DNA of 64,000 nucleotides from Serratia sp. H1w (GTDB taxonomy: Bacteria > Pseudomonadota > Gammaproteobacteria > Enterobacterales > Enterobacteriaceae), in NCBI RefSeq assembly GCF_000633355.1, contig NZ_AYMQ01000041.1, positions 62,001-126,000 on the forward strand, written 5' to 3'. This document shows, piece after piece, positions 54,218 to 63,521 of this stretch. The position numbers were made by a program, and so were the translations under genes. Numbering within the stretch: the first letter of the stretch is position 1; every line of letters starts with the position of its first letter. The notes under the pieces were generated by a model that ran no database searches, was not told the origin of the DNA, and saw only the letters and a list, made by a program, of their open reading frames with translations.

Positions 54218-55378
54218 CTAGTAATAATTGATCGTAAACGTCACTTTGCCATCCGCCTTACCCGGCGTGGGGTTGCCAGCCGTTTGAATATATCGGGCTG
54301 CCAAAGGCACGCGGATAGTTGGGCTACCGTCTTTCGGCAGAATCACCGTCTGTTCTGCCGCAAAGTTAAACGGTATCGGCGTTTGGCCGCTGTCGCCCCA
54401 GCCGATTTGAATACCCACACCCGATGCGGCATCGGGACGCGTTGCATCGATAGCCATGATGCCATTGGCAGAGTCAATCACGGTGGTCACAGGAGTCAGA
54501 CGCACACCAATGCTGTTGTTGATTGACTGAGAAGCCGTACCAACCCCCGAATTGAAGTCCATCATCCGAGTAGTGTTCGTCTGATTATAAAAACCAAAAA
54601 AGGTCGGGCAGTTGGTCAACATGATTGAGGCATCAACCCAGGGTGAGGTTGAATTTATCCCCCTGAATTTCTCGCGTATATCATGAGATCCCAGATCAAC
54701 GGTGATATCAGGTGTGGTACAAGTCTGTGTCGAGATCGTCAGGTTTCCCTGAAACGTGACCCGGTTGAGTTGGATCGGTAATCCTGGAATGGCCACTCCA
54801 GTGCGAGAGTTCACCATATTATCGCTCACCGTAGGAAGGCTTGCCGCCGATAGGGAATAACTCCCCGGCGTCAGCGGGCCTGTTTTAATCAATGAAATAT
54901 AGCGCGTGGCACCACTGAAATTAACTTCGCCCCCAAGTGTGCCAATTTCAACATCTTCATCACGGTATCCCATCGTTCCCAGCGTAGCGGCAGCACGATT
55001 ATTGTACCGTGATATGACCACCCCAATCCCGGGAATACTGGTCTGGTAAACCGCCCCGGCAAACGGGCCGGTATTCAACCCACTGAGCGCATAGGGAGCC
55101 TGGAGGATAGCGACGGCCCAGTTCGCGACGCCAGCATTACCATCCGAAGGGCAATCTACAGACACGAGTGGCGCGTTAGACCAACTTCCCTGATAAATGA
55201 TGGTGCCAATCGGCACATCGGCACCGGCTGAAATCACCGGTGGGCTCAGTGGAACAGTCAACGATGCCGAACTCATACCCGACTTGAGTGCACATGACTT
55301 CACTGCCCAACTGCTGTGGCTTATGGACATCAGTAGCCCAGCGGCCAGCAGATTCAGCGCGTTATTTATTGATAGCAT
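54218..55378 (-). CDS. Fimbrial tip adhesin (FimH-like)
   Basis: About 386 residues. The N-terminus MLSINNALNLLAAGLLMSIS ends a signal peptide near SSWA-VKS. A lectin-like domain with few cysteines follows. The C-terminal pilin domain has TCTTPDITVDLGSHDIREKF near residue 215, a partner Cys in LTNCPTFFG, and ends PTPGKADGKVTFTINYY, the aromatic beta-strand recognised by chaperone and usher. It is the last gene of the operon, as tip adhesins usually are. The frame runs back to 55468, but ATG 55378 begins the signal peptide. The receptor cannot be predicted. Confidence 0.85.
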   Translation of the reverse strand: MLSINNALNLLAAGLLMSISHSSWAVKSCALKSGMSSASLTVPLSPPVISAGADVPIGTIIYQGSWSNAPLVSVDCPSDGNAGVANWAVAILQAPYALSGLNTGPFAGAVYQTSIPGIGVVISRYNNRAAATLGTMGYRDEDVEIGTLGGEVNFSGATRYISLIKTGPLTPGSYSLSAASLPTVSDNMVNSRTGVAIPGLPIQLNRVTFQGNLTISTQTCTTPDITVDLGSHDIREKFRGINSTSPWVDASIMLTNCPTFFGFYNQTNTTRMMDFNSGVGTASQSINNSIGVRLTPVTTVIDSANGIMAIDATRPDAASGVGIQIGWGDSGQTPIPFNFAAEQTVILPKDGSPTIRVPLAARYIQTAGNPTPGKADGKVTFTINYY

Positions 55379-55496
55379 GATTATGTTTTTCCCTCTTTCC
55401 AACCGGCATACCGCTACGGCCAGAAAGGACAATTGTTCAGTGTGAGCACCGTTAATTTCATCGGCCACGGTTGTTAGCCACCTTCATCGTCACAGC

Positions 55497-58085
55497 CTAA
55501 GCTGGCGCACAAACAGTGTTAAACTGCTGTATCGGGGAGTATTTCTGTCCTTTGGCCATCGGCATCAGCACATAGTTGATCAGACACTGCATCTGACTGC
55601 CTTCGCCCCACTTCACTTTCAGTTGGCCCTTGTCTTGTGCGACCCGCGCATAGAGCTGCCCCCCCTGACCCACCGTGCCCACGCTGTTGCCTTTACCGTC
55701 AAAGACATCGGCCCCGAACGGCACAGGCTCCCCTTGATAGGTGGTATCAATCAGAATGGCTGTGCCCTGTTTGGTGGTGTATTTCATCTTCACTACCGCA
55801 CCGGAAAGCGGTGCCACTTTCTGGCTGGTACTGTCCAGTTCCACATTGGCCGCCGTGCCTTTCGGATCGATGCTGATTTCATTCATCTGGTATGGGTTTA
55901 AGTATGGCACCACCGCATAGCCCCGTGAGTCGATGCTTACCCCCGGATACGAAGAAACTTTGGCGCCTTCGGCCCCCTTGGCCTCCACCAGTGCAAAGGT
56001 ATCCGAGGTGTACGGCGTAAAGGTCACGCCGCCCGCATGACCAATCACCGTACCGTTCATCCCGGCAGACGCGCTCTGGTACCCTTTGCCGGTACTGTAA
56101 GTGCCGCTCAACGCCGTGGCCGGGCTACGGTAATTGGCGCTCACCGAGCCACTGCTCCCCTGGCCCTGATTGGCATTCATTGCCGTCACACCGTAGCTGA
56201 ACTGATTATCCTGCCCAGCGGTGCCGGAGACCGTCGCCTGCTGGCCATAACGCCCGCTGCTGTCATGGGACAAATCCATGCGCAACTGCGGCGTGTGGGT
56301 CTGATCGTTACTGCCCAGCGGCAAGCTGAAACTCAACAGATAGTTGGTTTGTGCCGTGCCCAGGCTGGAGAAGCTGCGGTTGATGCTCAGACCGTAAGAC
56401 AGGCTCTTATAGCGGTTGTTGTAGCCCATCTGGTACTGCTTCTCACTGCCGTCTTTATTCCAGTAATTTTGCAACGAGCCGCTGATATACAGCTGGCCCC
56501 AGTTTTCCGGCAGACCTTGCCCGGCAGTCACCGTCAGGCGGTTTTTCGCCCGCGAAATCGCATCCGGGGAATACCCCTGCGCCACCGCATCACGGGTTTG
56601 CATCGCGGTCATAAAGTCCATGTAACCGTCGGTCGAGAAGCGGTAGGCCGCCAGCGACAGGTTGCTATTGGTTTCGCTGATCAGCTTGCTGTAACTCACC
56701 TGATAGCTTTGCCCGCTGAGGCGATTGCCCGGATGATGCCGACCCGTGGCATCGGTACTGTTATCCAGATTCGTTCCCGCCTGGGTCACGTCAAAGGCCA
56801 ATGCGCCGATGGGCGTGCCCACCGCCGTGCCCAACTGCAATGCGTAGTAATCCTGGCTGGCCTGCAGGCCACCATAGCCGGTGACGGTGTTGGTCAAGCC
56901 AAGCTGGTAAGTTGCCTGGTACAGCGCCGGTTTCTCACGCAGGTTATCGCTGCGTATTTCCCCAGCGGTAATCGAATAACGCGATGAACCCGGGCGTAAC
57001 AACTGCGCCACCGAGGCATAAGGCACGCTGAACGTCTGTTCGGTGCCGTCGGATTCACGTACCGTCACGTCCAGATCGCCACCATAACCCGTTGGATACA
57101 GGTCGTTAATCAAGAACTCACCCGGTGTGACCGTGGTTTCATACAGCACCTGGCCGTTCTGACGCACAGTGACCCGGGCGTTGGTCCGCGCAATACCCCG
57201 GATATCCGGCGCGTAGCCGCGCAGGGATTCTGGCAACATCCGCTCGTCAGTGGCCAACTGCACCCCGGTAAACGGCAATGTGTCGAACAGTTGCCCGGTG
57301 GTGTTGGATTGCCCCATCAATACTCGTGCCTTCAATAGCGGGATATCACGCTGCAGATAGGTATTGATGTTGTTGTATTGACTCTCGCCGTTATCCATCC
57401 GGCTGTAGGAGCCGTTGTGGCGCAGATACCAGGCGCCCACGTTGACCCCGGCGTTCACCCCGGCAAACAGCGAGTTATAGCTGCTGCCGTGCGATTCGCT
57501 GGTGTAGCCATTGACGTTATAACCCAGCAATACCGCCGGTACGCCGCTGTCCCACAGTTCCGGGCTAACGGTGCCACGGGCGGTGTTCAACATGTAAATC
57601 TGCGGGATGACAATATCCAGGCGCTGTTCATTACTGTCGTAATTAACCTGGGCCTCCGGCAGTTTTTGTTGCAGATCCAGACAGAGTTCGCCCGGGTTTT
57701 GTGGGCTTAAAAAATCCGCTGGCAACTTGGCGTAATTAAACGCAATGTGATTAATCAGATCGCGGGTCAGGCAGGGATAAACCGATTTATCCGCCCGCGT
57801 CTTGAATTCAATATCGGTGTTGCTGATCGGCTGATTGTTAATATACAGCGCCGTTTTATATATCCCTGGCAAGCCAGAGGAACCATTGGCAAAACGACTG
57901 AGGTCAACCGACTTTGCATCATCTACATTCAGGAAAGAGCTATCAAACTCCAGATTTTTGGCAACATCTTGCACAGTACTGGCCGTAACGTCGGCGTTAA
58001 CATTGGCCACAAAAAAACTCGAAAACATGGCTATGGCCAGTGGCGATAAACGGCACTGAACGCCAGACTGCAAAGATCTAGGCAT
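55497..58085 (-). CDS. Fimbrial outer-membrane usher (FimD/PapC family)
   Basis: An 862-residue outer-membrane usher. The signal peptide starts MPRSLQSGVQCRLSPLAIAM. The N-terminal domain begins with FDSSFLNVDDAKSVDLSRFA. A beta-barrel with plug follows (SESHGSSYNSLFAGVNAGVN, GYAPDIRGIARTNARVTVRQ, PYASVAQLLRPGSSRYSITA). The C-terminal domain holds PFGADVFDGKGNSVGTVGQG. It secretes and assembles the pilin subunits delivered by the chaperone. ATG 58085 begins the signal peptide; the frame start at 58118 is upstream. It lies between chaperone (70-nt gap) and adhesin. Confidence 0.94.
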   Translation of the reverse strand: MPRSLQSGVQCRLSPLAIAMFSSFFVANVNADVTASTVQDVAKNLEFDSSFLNVDDAKSVDLSRFANGSSGLPGIYKTALYINNQPISNTDIEFKTRADKSVYPCLTRDLINHIAFNYAKLPADFLSPQNPGELCLDLQQKLPEAQVNYDSNEQRLDIVIPQIYMLNTARGTVSPELWDSGVPAVLLGYNVNGYTSESHGSSYNSLFAGVNAGVNVGAWYLRHNGSYSRMDNGESQYNNINTYLQRDIPLLKARVLMGQSNTTGQLFDTLPFTGVQLATDERMLPESLRGYAPDIRGIARTNARVTVRQNGQVLYETTVTPGEFLINDLYPTGYGGDLDVTVRESDGTEQTFSVPYASVAQLLRPGSSRYSITAGEIRSDNLREKPALYQATYQLGLTNTVTGYGGLQASQDYYALQLGTAVGTPIGALAFDVTQAGTNLDNSTDATGRHHPGNRLSGQSYQVSYSKLISETNSNLSLAAYRFSTDGYMDFMTAMQTRDAVAQGYSPDAISRAKNRLTVTAGQGLPENWGQLYISGSLQNYWNKDGSEKQYQMGYNNRYKSLSYGLSINRSFSSLGTAQTNYLLSFSLPLGSNDQTHTPQLRMDLSHDSSGRYGQQATVSGTAGQDNQFSYGVTAMNANQGQGSSGSVSANYRSPATALSGTYSTGKGYQSASAGMNGTVIGHAGGVTFTPYTSDTFALVEAKGAEGAKVSSYPGVSIDSRGYAVVPYLNPYQMNEISIDPKGTAANVELDSTSQKVAPLSGAVVKMKYTTKQGTAILIDTTYQGEPVPFGADVFDGKGNSVGTVGQGGQLYARVAQDKGQLKVKWGEGSQMQCLINYVLMPMAKGQKYSPIQQFNTVCAPA

Positions 58086-58155
58086 AGATGTCCCTTCAGA
58101 ACTGATTTCCTGAATCATGATTTATAGTAAGTACGAACTGTTTTATCTGACGGTA

Positions 58156-58860
58156 TTATTTGATTGCGGCATCAAAAGCGTTGACCGCGCCGTAATCATT
58201 GACGTAGCTGCCGGAAATTTTACTGCCCGCAATACCGGCCAGATCCAACGTCATGGTGCTGCGTGGTGCGACCATCGCATAGTCGAGCTTTTTGCCGTTG
58301 ACCGACAGATTGACCAACGAGACGTAATACGGCGTTGGGTTAGCGGCCTGGATACGATTTCCCTGGCTGCTCCAGGTCAGGGCTTTCACCGCCTCGTTAG
58401 GATTGCCTGCCAACCCGGCAGGACGATAGAACAGCTTGATGCGCGAGCGGAAAGCCATCTGCAAGCGGTTTTCGGCGGTTTGCGTCTGGGCCTTGGCCGG
58501 GACTTCCAGCACGTTCAGCCAGAACACCGATTCTTTATCCATCGGCAACGAACCACCCGCGTAGCTGATACGCAATGTCTGGCCTTTGCCGGGTTCAACA
58601 CGGTTCATCGGCGGCGTCAGCACGAACGGCACTTTTATTGCCGACGGCTTGGCATCCGCATCACCATTATCAATCCAGCTCTGCAACAACACCGGAGAAC
58701 GACCACCGTTGCTGATCTTGACGCTGACTTCTTTGGCATCAGAGGGATAAATCACCCGCGTACCGCTAATCACCACGCTCGCCAGGCTATTGGCACTGAA
58801 CAGGGCAACGGCGGCCACTATCGCAGCCTGACGCACATTGATAGAGAGAAACTTCATCAT
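58156..58860 (-). CDS. Periplasmic fimbrial chaperone (FimC/PapD family)
   Basis: About 234 residues with a signal peptide (MMKFLSINVRQAAIVAAVAL, cleaved near SLAS-VVI). The first domain carries GTRVIYPSDAKEVSVKISNG, with the Arg that anchors subunits, and FVLTPPMNRVEPGKGQTLRI. ESVFWLNVLEVPAK is the family signature, and the second anchoring Lys is in FRSRIKLFYRPAGL. It donates a strand to pilins until the usher takes them. GGAG precedes the tandem ATGs at 58860 and 58857; either may be used. It follows the pilin gene after a strong hairpin. Confidence 0.93.
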   Translation of the reverse strand: MMKFLSINVRQAAIVAAVALFSANSLASVVISGTRVIYPSDAKEVSVKISNGGRSPVLLQSWIDNGDADAKPSAIKVPFVLTPPMNRVEPGKGQTLRISYAGGSLPMDKESVFWLNVLEVPAKAQTQTAENRLQMAFRSRIKLFYRPAGLAGNPNEAVKALTWSSQGNRIQAANPTPYYVSLVNLSVNGKKLDYAMVAPRSTMTLDLAGIAGSKISGSYVNDYGAVNAFDAAIK

Positions 58861-58883
58861 AAACTCCGAGCAAACTGGCTGAT

Positions 58884-58905
58884 TGGGAGGGGGTTCCCCC
58901 TCCCA
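58884..58905 (-). terminator. GC-rich hairpin between pilin and chaperone genes
   Basis: TGGGAGGGGG and CCCCCTCCCA around TT form a 10-bp arm pair directly after the pilin stop. It likely lets most transcripts end after the abundant major subunit while some continue into the assembly genes. Confidence 0.75.
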
Positions 58906-58912
58906 CAGCCCA

Positions 58913-59455
58913 TTACTGGTACTGAATAGAATAAACAACGTTGCTGACGACGGTACCGGCAGTGGTTGCGTCTTCTGCGTAGTAGCGCACGATGTACGGC
59001 AGAGTGGTGCTACCACCGGTGACGTCTTGATACGTCATCGCGGTAACCTGATCCTGGCTACCGGCCTTGATCACTGCCTGAGATGGGCTGGAGCCATCCA
59101 GCAATTGCAGACTGACATTGGTCGCGGTACCACTCAGGTTGTTCAGACGACCGGTTACGGCATCAACAGAAGCACCCGCCTGGAAGAAGGCTGATGCGGT
59201 TTCCAACGTCCCTGAACAGTTGCTTAGTGCCATCGTGAAGCCGGTATCACCAGCGGTGCGGTTGGCGGTTTGCAGTTGGTTAGTGCCTACGGTTGGCAGC
59301 ACGACGGTCGCGTCCGCATCCTGGCCATCAACCACCACATCACAAGTGTTGGCAGTCAGTTCACCATTGAAGGTGATGGTGCCGGTAGACGCAGCCTGAG
59401 CAACACCTGAAGAGAGAGCAACGGTAGCCATCGCGGACAGAAGAATTTTTTTCAT
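58913..59455 (-). CDS. Major fimbrial subunit (type 1 pilin, FimA-like)
   Basis: A 180-residue pilin. Signal peptide MKKILLSAMATVALSSGVAQ ends at AQA-AST. The mature chain has the paired cysteines in ANTCDVVVDGQ and ALSNCSGTLE, the pilin beta-zipper pattern, and the C-terminal VVSNVVYSIQYQ with penultimate Tyr. AAGGAA lies upstream of the ATG. It is the first gene of the leftward operon pilin-chaperone-usher-adhesin and is divergent from a LuxR-type regulator. Confidence 0.94.
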   Translation of the reverse strand: MKKILLSAMATVALSSGVAQAASTGTITFNGELTANTCDVVVDGQDADATVVLPTVGTNQLQTANRTAGDTGFTMALSNCSGTLETASAFFQAGASVDAVTGRLNNLSGTATNVSLQLLDGSSPSQAVIKAGSQDQVTAMTYQDVTGGSTTLPYIVRYYAEDATTAGTVVSNVVYSIQYQ

Positions 59456-60109
59456 TACAGTATTCCTTACGTATAATTAGCACTTGCATGACGTCCTTAT
59501 CATTAAGAAACGTCGAATCTATTTACGTTCTTTTACGAACGAGCCAAAAATAACCCTTAGTAAAAGGTTATTTTCAATGCGTTCAATAAAGAGGTGTCTA
59601 GCTCTTTTAAGTGACACAAGAAGTGACTAACCATTTCAATGTCGGCTTCCTGCCGCTGCTGTTGAGCACTATAGAATATTCTTATAAAAATAGTAAACCA
59701 ACTAATTTTCATCCCTCATACAAAAACTGCATAATGAAAATAAAAAGCCACATCAATATAAATAGCTAGCATAATGGATACTTTTCTTGCCAAGCAAGCA
59801 AACTACAACCCATTGATTATTATTCAAATTAGATAAAATATAAGGTTACCCATCAAAAAACGGTACTTTCAACGCTGCTAATGGCATGCGCTTATTATCA
59901 ATATGAAAGTTTGTTATCGCCGATGCAAATTAGTTAATTCATAACTTTTACAGCGAACCTTATACTAAAGCCCTGTAAAGCGCCATATACGTACCTAACC
60001 TCCATAGTCCGTATGAAAGAGCCGTGATTAAAACAGAACACACCTGCATTAAACAGAGGCAACTCATTTAAAAACACTATTAATCACCAAGAATGCTGAT
60101 GAGAAGGCG
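59456..60109. other. AT-rich control region between pilin and LuxR genes
   Basis: A 654-bp region, strongly AT-rich, with no credible gene. AAAATAACC and GGTTATTTT (59547-59574) form a perfect 9-bp hairpin, and CGTTC-N6-GAACG lies at 59526-59541, both in the probable pilin leader. I see no invertible-element inverted repeats or recombinase gene, so FimB/FimE-type phase switching is not supported. Confidence 0.55.
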
Positions 60110-60808
60110 ATGCGCAAGAAAAAATTAGTATTACAATGTTCCTGCCATTTTACCCTGGTGGGGTTGGAAGCGTTAATCAATGAGTCTGATTTATCTGCGT
60201 CACTTGAACTGGTCGCCAGCGCACGTGATGCGACACAATGTGGAGCTTTGTTAACAGATTTGCCCGTTGTCGATATCGTGATCCTGATATTACGCAATAA
60301 CGATTATAACCTGGCCTCACTCCTTGAATTGATCGGGGAGCGGTTGCCACATAGGCACCCCTCAAGCCAGGTCGTGCTAATGGGGAATCTGGGCCCGATG
60401 AAGGTTCTGAGACGTTGTTTTGGCAGTCTGGAAAATGTTTGGCCGATAACGACCTTGTCAGCCCCGATAGCTGTATTACTCAAGCATATGCGCGAAATCT
60501 CTACTGCTGACAAAAGACAGGCTGGAGAGCCCCGCATCGGACTATCGCCGCACGAGCGGTTGGTGTTACGAAAGCTGCTGGCTGGGGAAAGCCCAAATCA
60601 GATTGCCGACAGCATGGCAATTCATTACAAAACGGTAAGCTATTATAAGCGTAGCGCGTTGGCAAAGCTAGGGATGAGTTCCTTATCCCCTCTAGTAGTA
60701 AACCGGCATAATGTAGCACCAACGCAGAAGGCAATAATGGTGGGATTGTGGAAAGAGTTGGCAAGCGCGATAAAACAACCAACCCCACAAAAGTATGAGG
60801 TTGGTTAG
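60110..60808 (+). CDS. LuxR/FixJ-type transcriptional regulator, divergent from fimbriae
   Basis: A 232-residue protein. The N-terminal half looks like a degenerate receiver domain (VDIVILILRNNDYNLASLLE, SSQVVLMGNLGPMKVLRRCF) without a clear phospho-acceptor pattern. The C-terminal LuxR helix-turn-helix is LSPHERLVLRKLLAGESPNQ then IADSMAIHYKTVSYYKRSAL and AKLGM. Its position head-to-head with the pilin operon suggests it controls fimbriation, in the style of FimW/FimZ-like proteins. The ATG has only a close GAAGG, so initiation may be weak. Confidence 0.8.
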   Translation: MRKKKLVLQCSCHFTLVGLEALINESDLSASLELVASARDATQCGALLTDLPVVDIVILILRNNDYNLASLLELIGERLPHRHPSSQVVLMGNLGPMKVLRRCFGSLENVWPITTLSAPIAVLLKHMREISTADKRQAGEPRIGLSPHERLVLRKLLAGESPNQIADSMAIHYKTVSYYKRSALAKLGMSSLSPLVVNRHNVAPTQKAIMVGLWKELASAIKQPTPQKYEVG

Positions 60809-60831
60809 TCGGTTGGGGCCATATTAGCCCC
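60777..60831 (+). terminator. Hairpins at end of LuxR-type gene
   Basis: AACCAACC and GGTTGGTT (60777-60806) overlap the stop. GGGGC and GCCCC (60815-60831) form a second small stem. Either could terminate; alternative pairing between the repeated GGTTGG words is possible. Confidence 0.5.
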
Positions 60832-60870
60832 GTTACACCGTTGGCAAGCGAAAAACGGTTCGCCGTTTAG

Positions 60871-60887
60871 GGGCGCGCGCAGCGCCC
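60871..60887. repeat. GGGCGC palindromic repeat, copy 7 (diverged)
   Basis: GGGCGC, GCGCA, GCGCCC: a shortened member of the same palindrome family, 8 nt beyond the tyrS stop. Confidence 0.55.
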
Positions 60888-60894
60888 ATTCAGA

Positions 60895-62169
60895 TTATTT
60901 CCAGTCTACCAGGCAGTAATGCTTTTTACCGCGGCGCAGCAGCGTGTAGCGGCCAAACAAGCGATCGCTGTCGCTGAACAGATATTCCGGATTGGACTGC
61001 TTCTCACCGTTGATGGTTACCGCGTTGGAACCGATCATGGTGCGAGCCTGACCACGTGAAGGAACCAACTCGGCATTAACCAATGCCTGTTGCAGATCCG
61101 CATCGCTCTCCAGCTTGATGGTTGGCATCCCGTCTTGCGCCAACTGCGCAAAGTCTGCCTCGGTCATGTCATGCAGCGCGCCAGAGAACAGGCTCTGGGT
61201 GATACGCTTCGCGGCAGCCAGGCCTTCTGCGCCATGCACCATACCGGTCACTTCTTCTGCCAGCACATACTGGGCACGTGGTGCCTTGCCGCTGTTTTTG
61301 TCTTCTTCTTCCAGCGCATTAATCTCTTCAATGCTCAGGAAGGTGAAGAACTTCAGGAAGCGATACACGTCCGCATCCGCGGTGTTGATCCAGAACTGGT
61401 AGAATTTGTACGGGCTGGTTTTTTCCGGAGCCAGCCATACCGCGCCGCCTTCGGTTTTACCAAACTTGGTGCCGTCCGCCTTGGTGATCAACGGTACCGT
61501 CAGGCCAAACACCTGTTTCTGGTGCATGCGGCGAGTCAGATCGATGCCCGAGGTAATGTTGCCCCACTGATCGGAACCGCCGATCTGCAACTCGACCTGA
61601 TGGCGGTTATACAGCTCGGAGAAGTCGTACCCTTGCAGCAGGTTGTAGGAAAACTCGGTGAAGGAGATCCCGGAGTCATCACGGTTCAGACGCTGTTTAA
61701 CCGCTTCCTTGTTGATCATCTGGTTCACTGAGAAGTGTTTACCGATGTCACGCAGGAAGGTCAGCACGTTCATGCCGCCAAACCAATCGTAGTTGTTGGC
61801 CGCAATGGCGCTGTTGCTGCCACAGTCGAAATCTAGGAACGGAGAAACCTGTTTGCGGATTTTCTCGACCCATTCGTTGACCGTTTCCGTGGTGTTGAGC
61901 TTGCGTTCAGCCGCTTTAAAGCTCGGGTCGCCGATCATCCCGGTCGCGCCACCTACCAACGCTACCGGCGTATGGCCGGCCAGTTGGAAACGCTTCAGGC
62001 ACAGCAGAGGCACCAGATGGCCCAAATGCAAGCTGTCAGCGGTCGGATCGAAACCGCAATACAGTGCAATTGGCCCTTGCGCCAGTCGCTCTGCTAACGC
62101 TTCCTCGTCCGTCACTTGAGCCACCAGGCCCCGCTCTTGCAGTTGTTGAATCAGGTTGATGCTAGCCAT
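60895..62169 (-). CDS. tyrS: Tyrosyl-tRNA synthetase TyrS
   Basis: A 424-residue class I aminoacyl-tRNA synthetase. The Rossmann catalytic domain has [20 protein letters not shown] with the HIGH-like HLGH, then the tyrosine-binding [20 protein letters not shown] and the KMSKS-like KFGKT in [12 protein letters not shown]. An S4-type RNA-binding domain ends the protein ([17 protein letters not shown]). It charges tRNA-Tyr in the cytoplasm. ATG 62169 is preceded by GGAGAAAT; a longer frame to 62277 is non-coding. It is followed downstream by an island where E. coli has pdxY. Confidence 0.97.
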   Translation of the reverse strand: MASINLIQQLQERGLVAQVTDEEALAERLAQGPIALYCGFDPTADSLHLGHLVPLLCLKRFQLAGHTPVALVGGATGMIGDPSFKAAERKLNTTETVNEWVEKIRKQVSPFLDFDCGSNSAIAANNYDWFGGMNVLTFLRDIGKHFSVNQMINKEAVKQRLNRDDSGISFTEFSYNLLQGYDFSELYNRHQVELQIGGSDQWGNITSGIDLTRRMHQKQVFGLTVPLITKADGTKFGKTEGGAVWLAPEKTSPYKFYQFWINTADADVYRFLKFFTFLSIEEINALEEEDKNSGKAPRAQYVLAEEVTGMVHGAEGLAAAKRITQSLFSGALHDMTEADFAQLAQDGMPTIKLESDADLQQALVNAELVPSRGQARTMIGSNAVTINGEKQSNPEYLFSDSDRLFGRYTLLRRGKKHYCLVDWK

Positions 62170-62310
62170 CAATTTCTCCATGTATAAACGAATGCACCTT
62201 TGCCGGTACACGGCCTTCGCCCATTGGCGAAAATCATAAAATTCGGGGTAGCGCATAGAATAAAGCGCCAGCGGCATCAGTGCCAGCGCTTAAGGGGGAT
62301 TTTCCGTCTA

Positions 62311-62964
62311 TCAGGGTGCCAGTCGGTCAATTTTCCAGTCATTTTCCTCACGTTGATACAGGAAACGGTCATGCAAACGATTTGCCCCGCCCTGCCAGAA
62401 CTCAACGGAGTCGAATTTTACGCGGAAACCGCCCCAGAAACTGGGCAATGGCACTTCCCCTTGCTGGAACTTTTGCTTCAGCTCGAGGAATTTGCTTTCC
62501 AGGATGCCACGGGCGGAAATGCGCGTTGACTGTTGCGACACCCAAGCGCCGATCTGGCTGTCTTTGGGGCGACTATGGAAGTACTTCATCACCTCCAGCG
62601 TTGACAGACGCTCGGCCTTGCCGAGAAAAATCACCTGACGATCCAGCATATGCCACGGGAACAGCAGGCTGATATGCGGGTTTTGCGCCAGCTGTTGCGC
62701 CTTGCGGCTGCCAAGGTTGGTATAGAAGACCAGCCCCTTGTCATCGAAGTGCTTGAGCAAGACGATGCGCTGGAACGGCTGCCCGAGCTCATCCACGGTA
62801 GCGACGCACATGGCGGTAGGATCGGCCAGACGTGCTTCACATGCCTGTTTGAGCCAACGTTCGAACAAATCGAGGGGATTGACGGTCAGATCGTTACGGC
62901 GCAGGCCGCCACGGGTATATTCACGGCGCAGATCCGCCACATCAAACTCATTATTATCAGTCAT
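62311..62964 (-). CDS. pdxH: Pyridoxine/pyridoxamine 5'-phosphate oxidase PdxH
   Basis: A 217-residue FMN enzyme making pyridoxal 5'-phosphate. Conserved stretches are [66 protein letters not shown] and the C-terminal signature [18 protein letters not shown]. It matches E. coli PdxH nearly end to end. ATG 62964 ([12 protein letters not shown]) is the likely start, with a weak ribosome-binding site. It lies directly upstream of tyrS on the same strand, as in E. coli, with a 141-nt gap. Confidence 0.96.
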   Translation of the reverse strand: MTDNNEFDVADLRREYTRGGLRRNDLTVNPLDLFERWLKQACEARLADPTAMCVATVDELGQPFQRIVLLKHFDDKGLVFYTNLGSRKAQQLAQNPHISLLFPWHMLDRQVIFLGKAERLSTLEVMKYFHSRPKDSQIGAWVSQQSTRISARGILESKFLELKQKFQQGEVPLPSFWGGFRVKFDSVEFWQGGANRLHDRFLYQREENDWKIDRLAP

Positions 62965-63044
62965 CTGGGTTAGCAACCAAGCGGTAAATTCGTTGTCATA
63001 TTCTGCGCCTGTAGCAGCAGGATCTCAATCGTTCTGCTGCTCTA

Positions 63045-63165
63045 GTGCAGCAGGTGGGGATAAACAGAACGCCGACACGCCGTAAACCCGTCCGTGGGGG
63101 CTCGCAATCGCCCATCCTTGCGCTCAACGGTCGGCTAACCTGTATTATCTCCACCAGCCTCAAGC
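63045..63165. repeat. Dispersed element with terminal inverted repeats, copy 2 (about 120 bp)
   Basis: The reverse complement of 34447-34570 with scattered changes: CAGCAGGTGGGGAT at the left end, GTCGGCTAACCTG inside, and GCCTCAAGC at the right end. The right end overlaps the last codons of mliC, and the TGA stop of mliC falls within sequence shared by both copies. Confidence 0.85.
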
Positions 63166-63477
63166 ATTGGTGGAGCGGTTAGCCAACACACAATCACTCA
63201 TAATCACTTTATCATTACGCTCGACAAAGGCGTTTTGCCCTTTCGACCAGAAGGTATATTTGCCGTCGCTGTATTTGGCTCCGGACGCCGCTATCACCTG
63301 TTTCAATTTCAGCTGTTCGCCGTCCATCAGGAAGCTGACCGTGCTCTCTTCACCATTGAGCGCCACGGTGAGCGGCGTCGTTCCGCATTGATAGTGCAGC
63401 GTTTCGCTCTGTTGCGGCATCACATAGCTGCAACCCGCCAATACCAGAACTCCGGCAACCATTGCTATTTTTTTCAT
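63160..63477 (-). CDS. mliC: Membrane-bound lysozyme inhibitor lipoprotein MliC
   Basis: A 105-residue lipoprotein. The signal peptide MKKIAMVAGVLVLAGCSYVM contains the lipobox LAGC with acylated Cys16. The mature domain holds LHYQCGTTPLTVALNGEEST, SGAKYSDGKYTFWSKGQNAF and a C-terminal Cys in MSDCVLAN that can pair with the earlier one. SGAKY is the known inhibitory loop of MliC/PliC. It guards the cell against C-type lysozyme. It sits between anmK and pdxH as in E. coli. The 3' end overlaps a dispersed repeat. Confidence 0.93.
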   Translation of the reverse strand: MKKIAMVAGVLVLAGCSYVMPQQSETLHYQCGTTPLTVALNGEESTVSFLMDGEQLKLKQVIAASGAKYSDGKYTFWSKGQNAFVERNDKVIMSDCVLANRSTNA

Positions 63478-63521
63478 CAGGTGCTCCTTAAGATATTAAC
63501 CCTTTCTTTATCCTAACAGAG

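Noticed and set aside
56037-56987. 316-codon rightward frame opposite the usher gene
   Set aside because: Antisense shadow of a strongly supported usher; composition is Arg/His/Thr-rich without any motif.
59456-60109. Invertible phase-variation switch upstream of the pilin gene
   Set aside because: No paired terminal inverted repeats and no FimB/FimE-type recombinase gene were found in or near the region.
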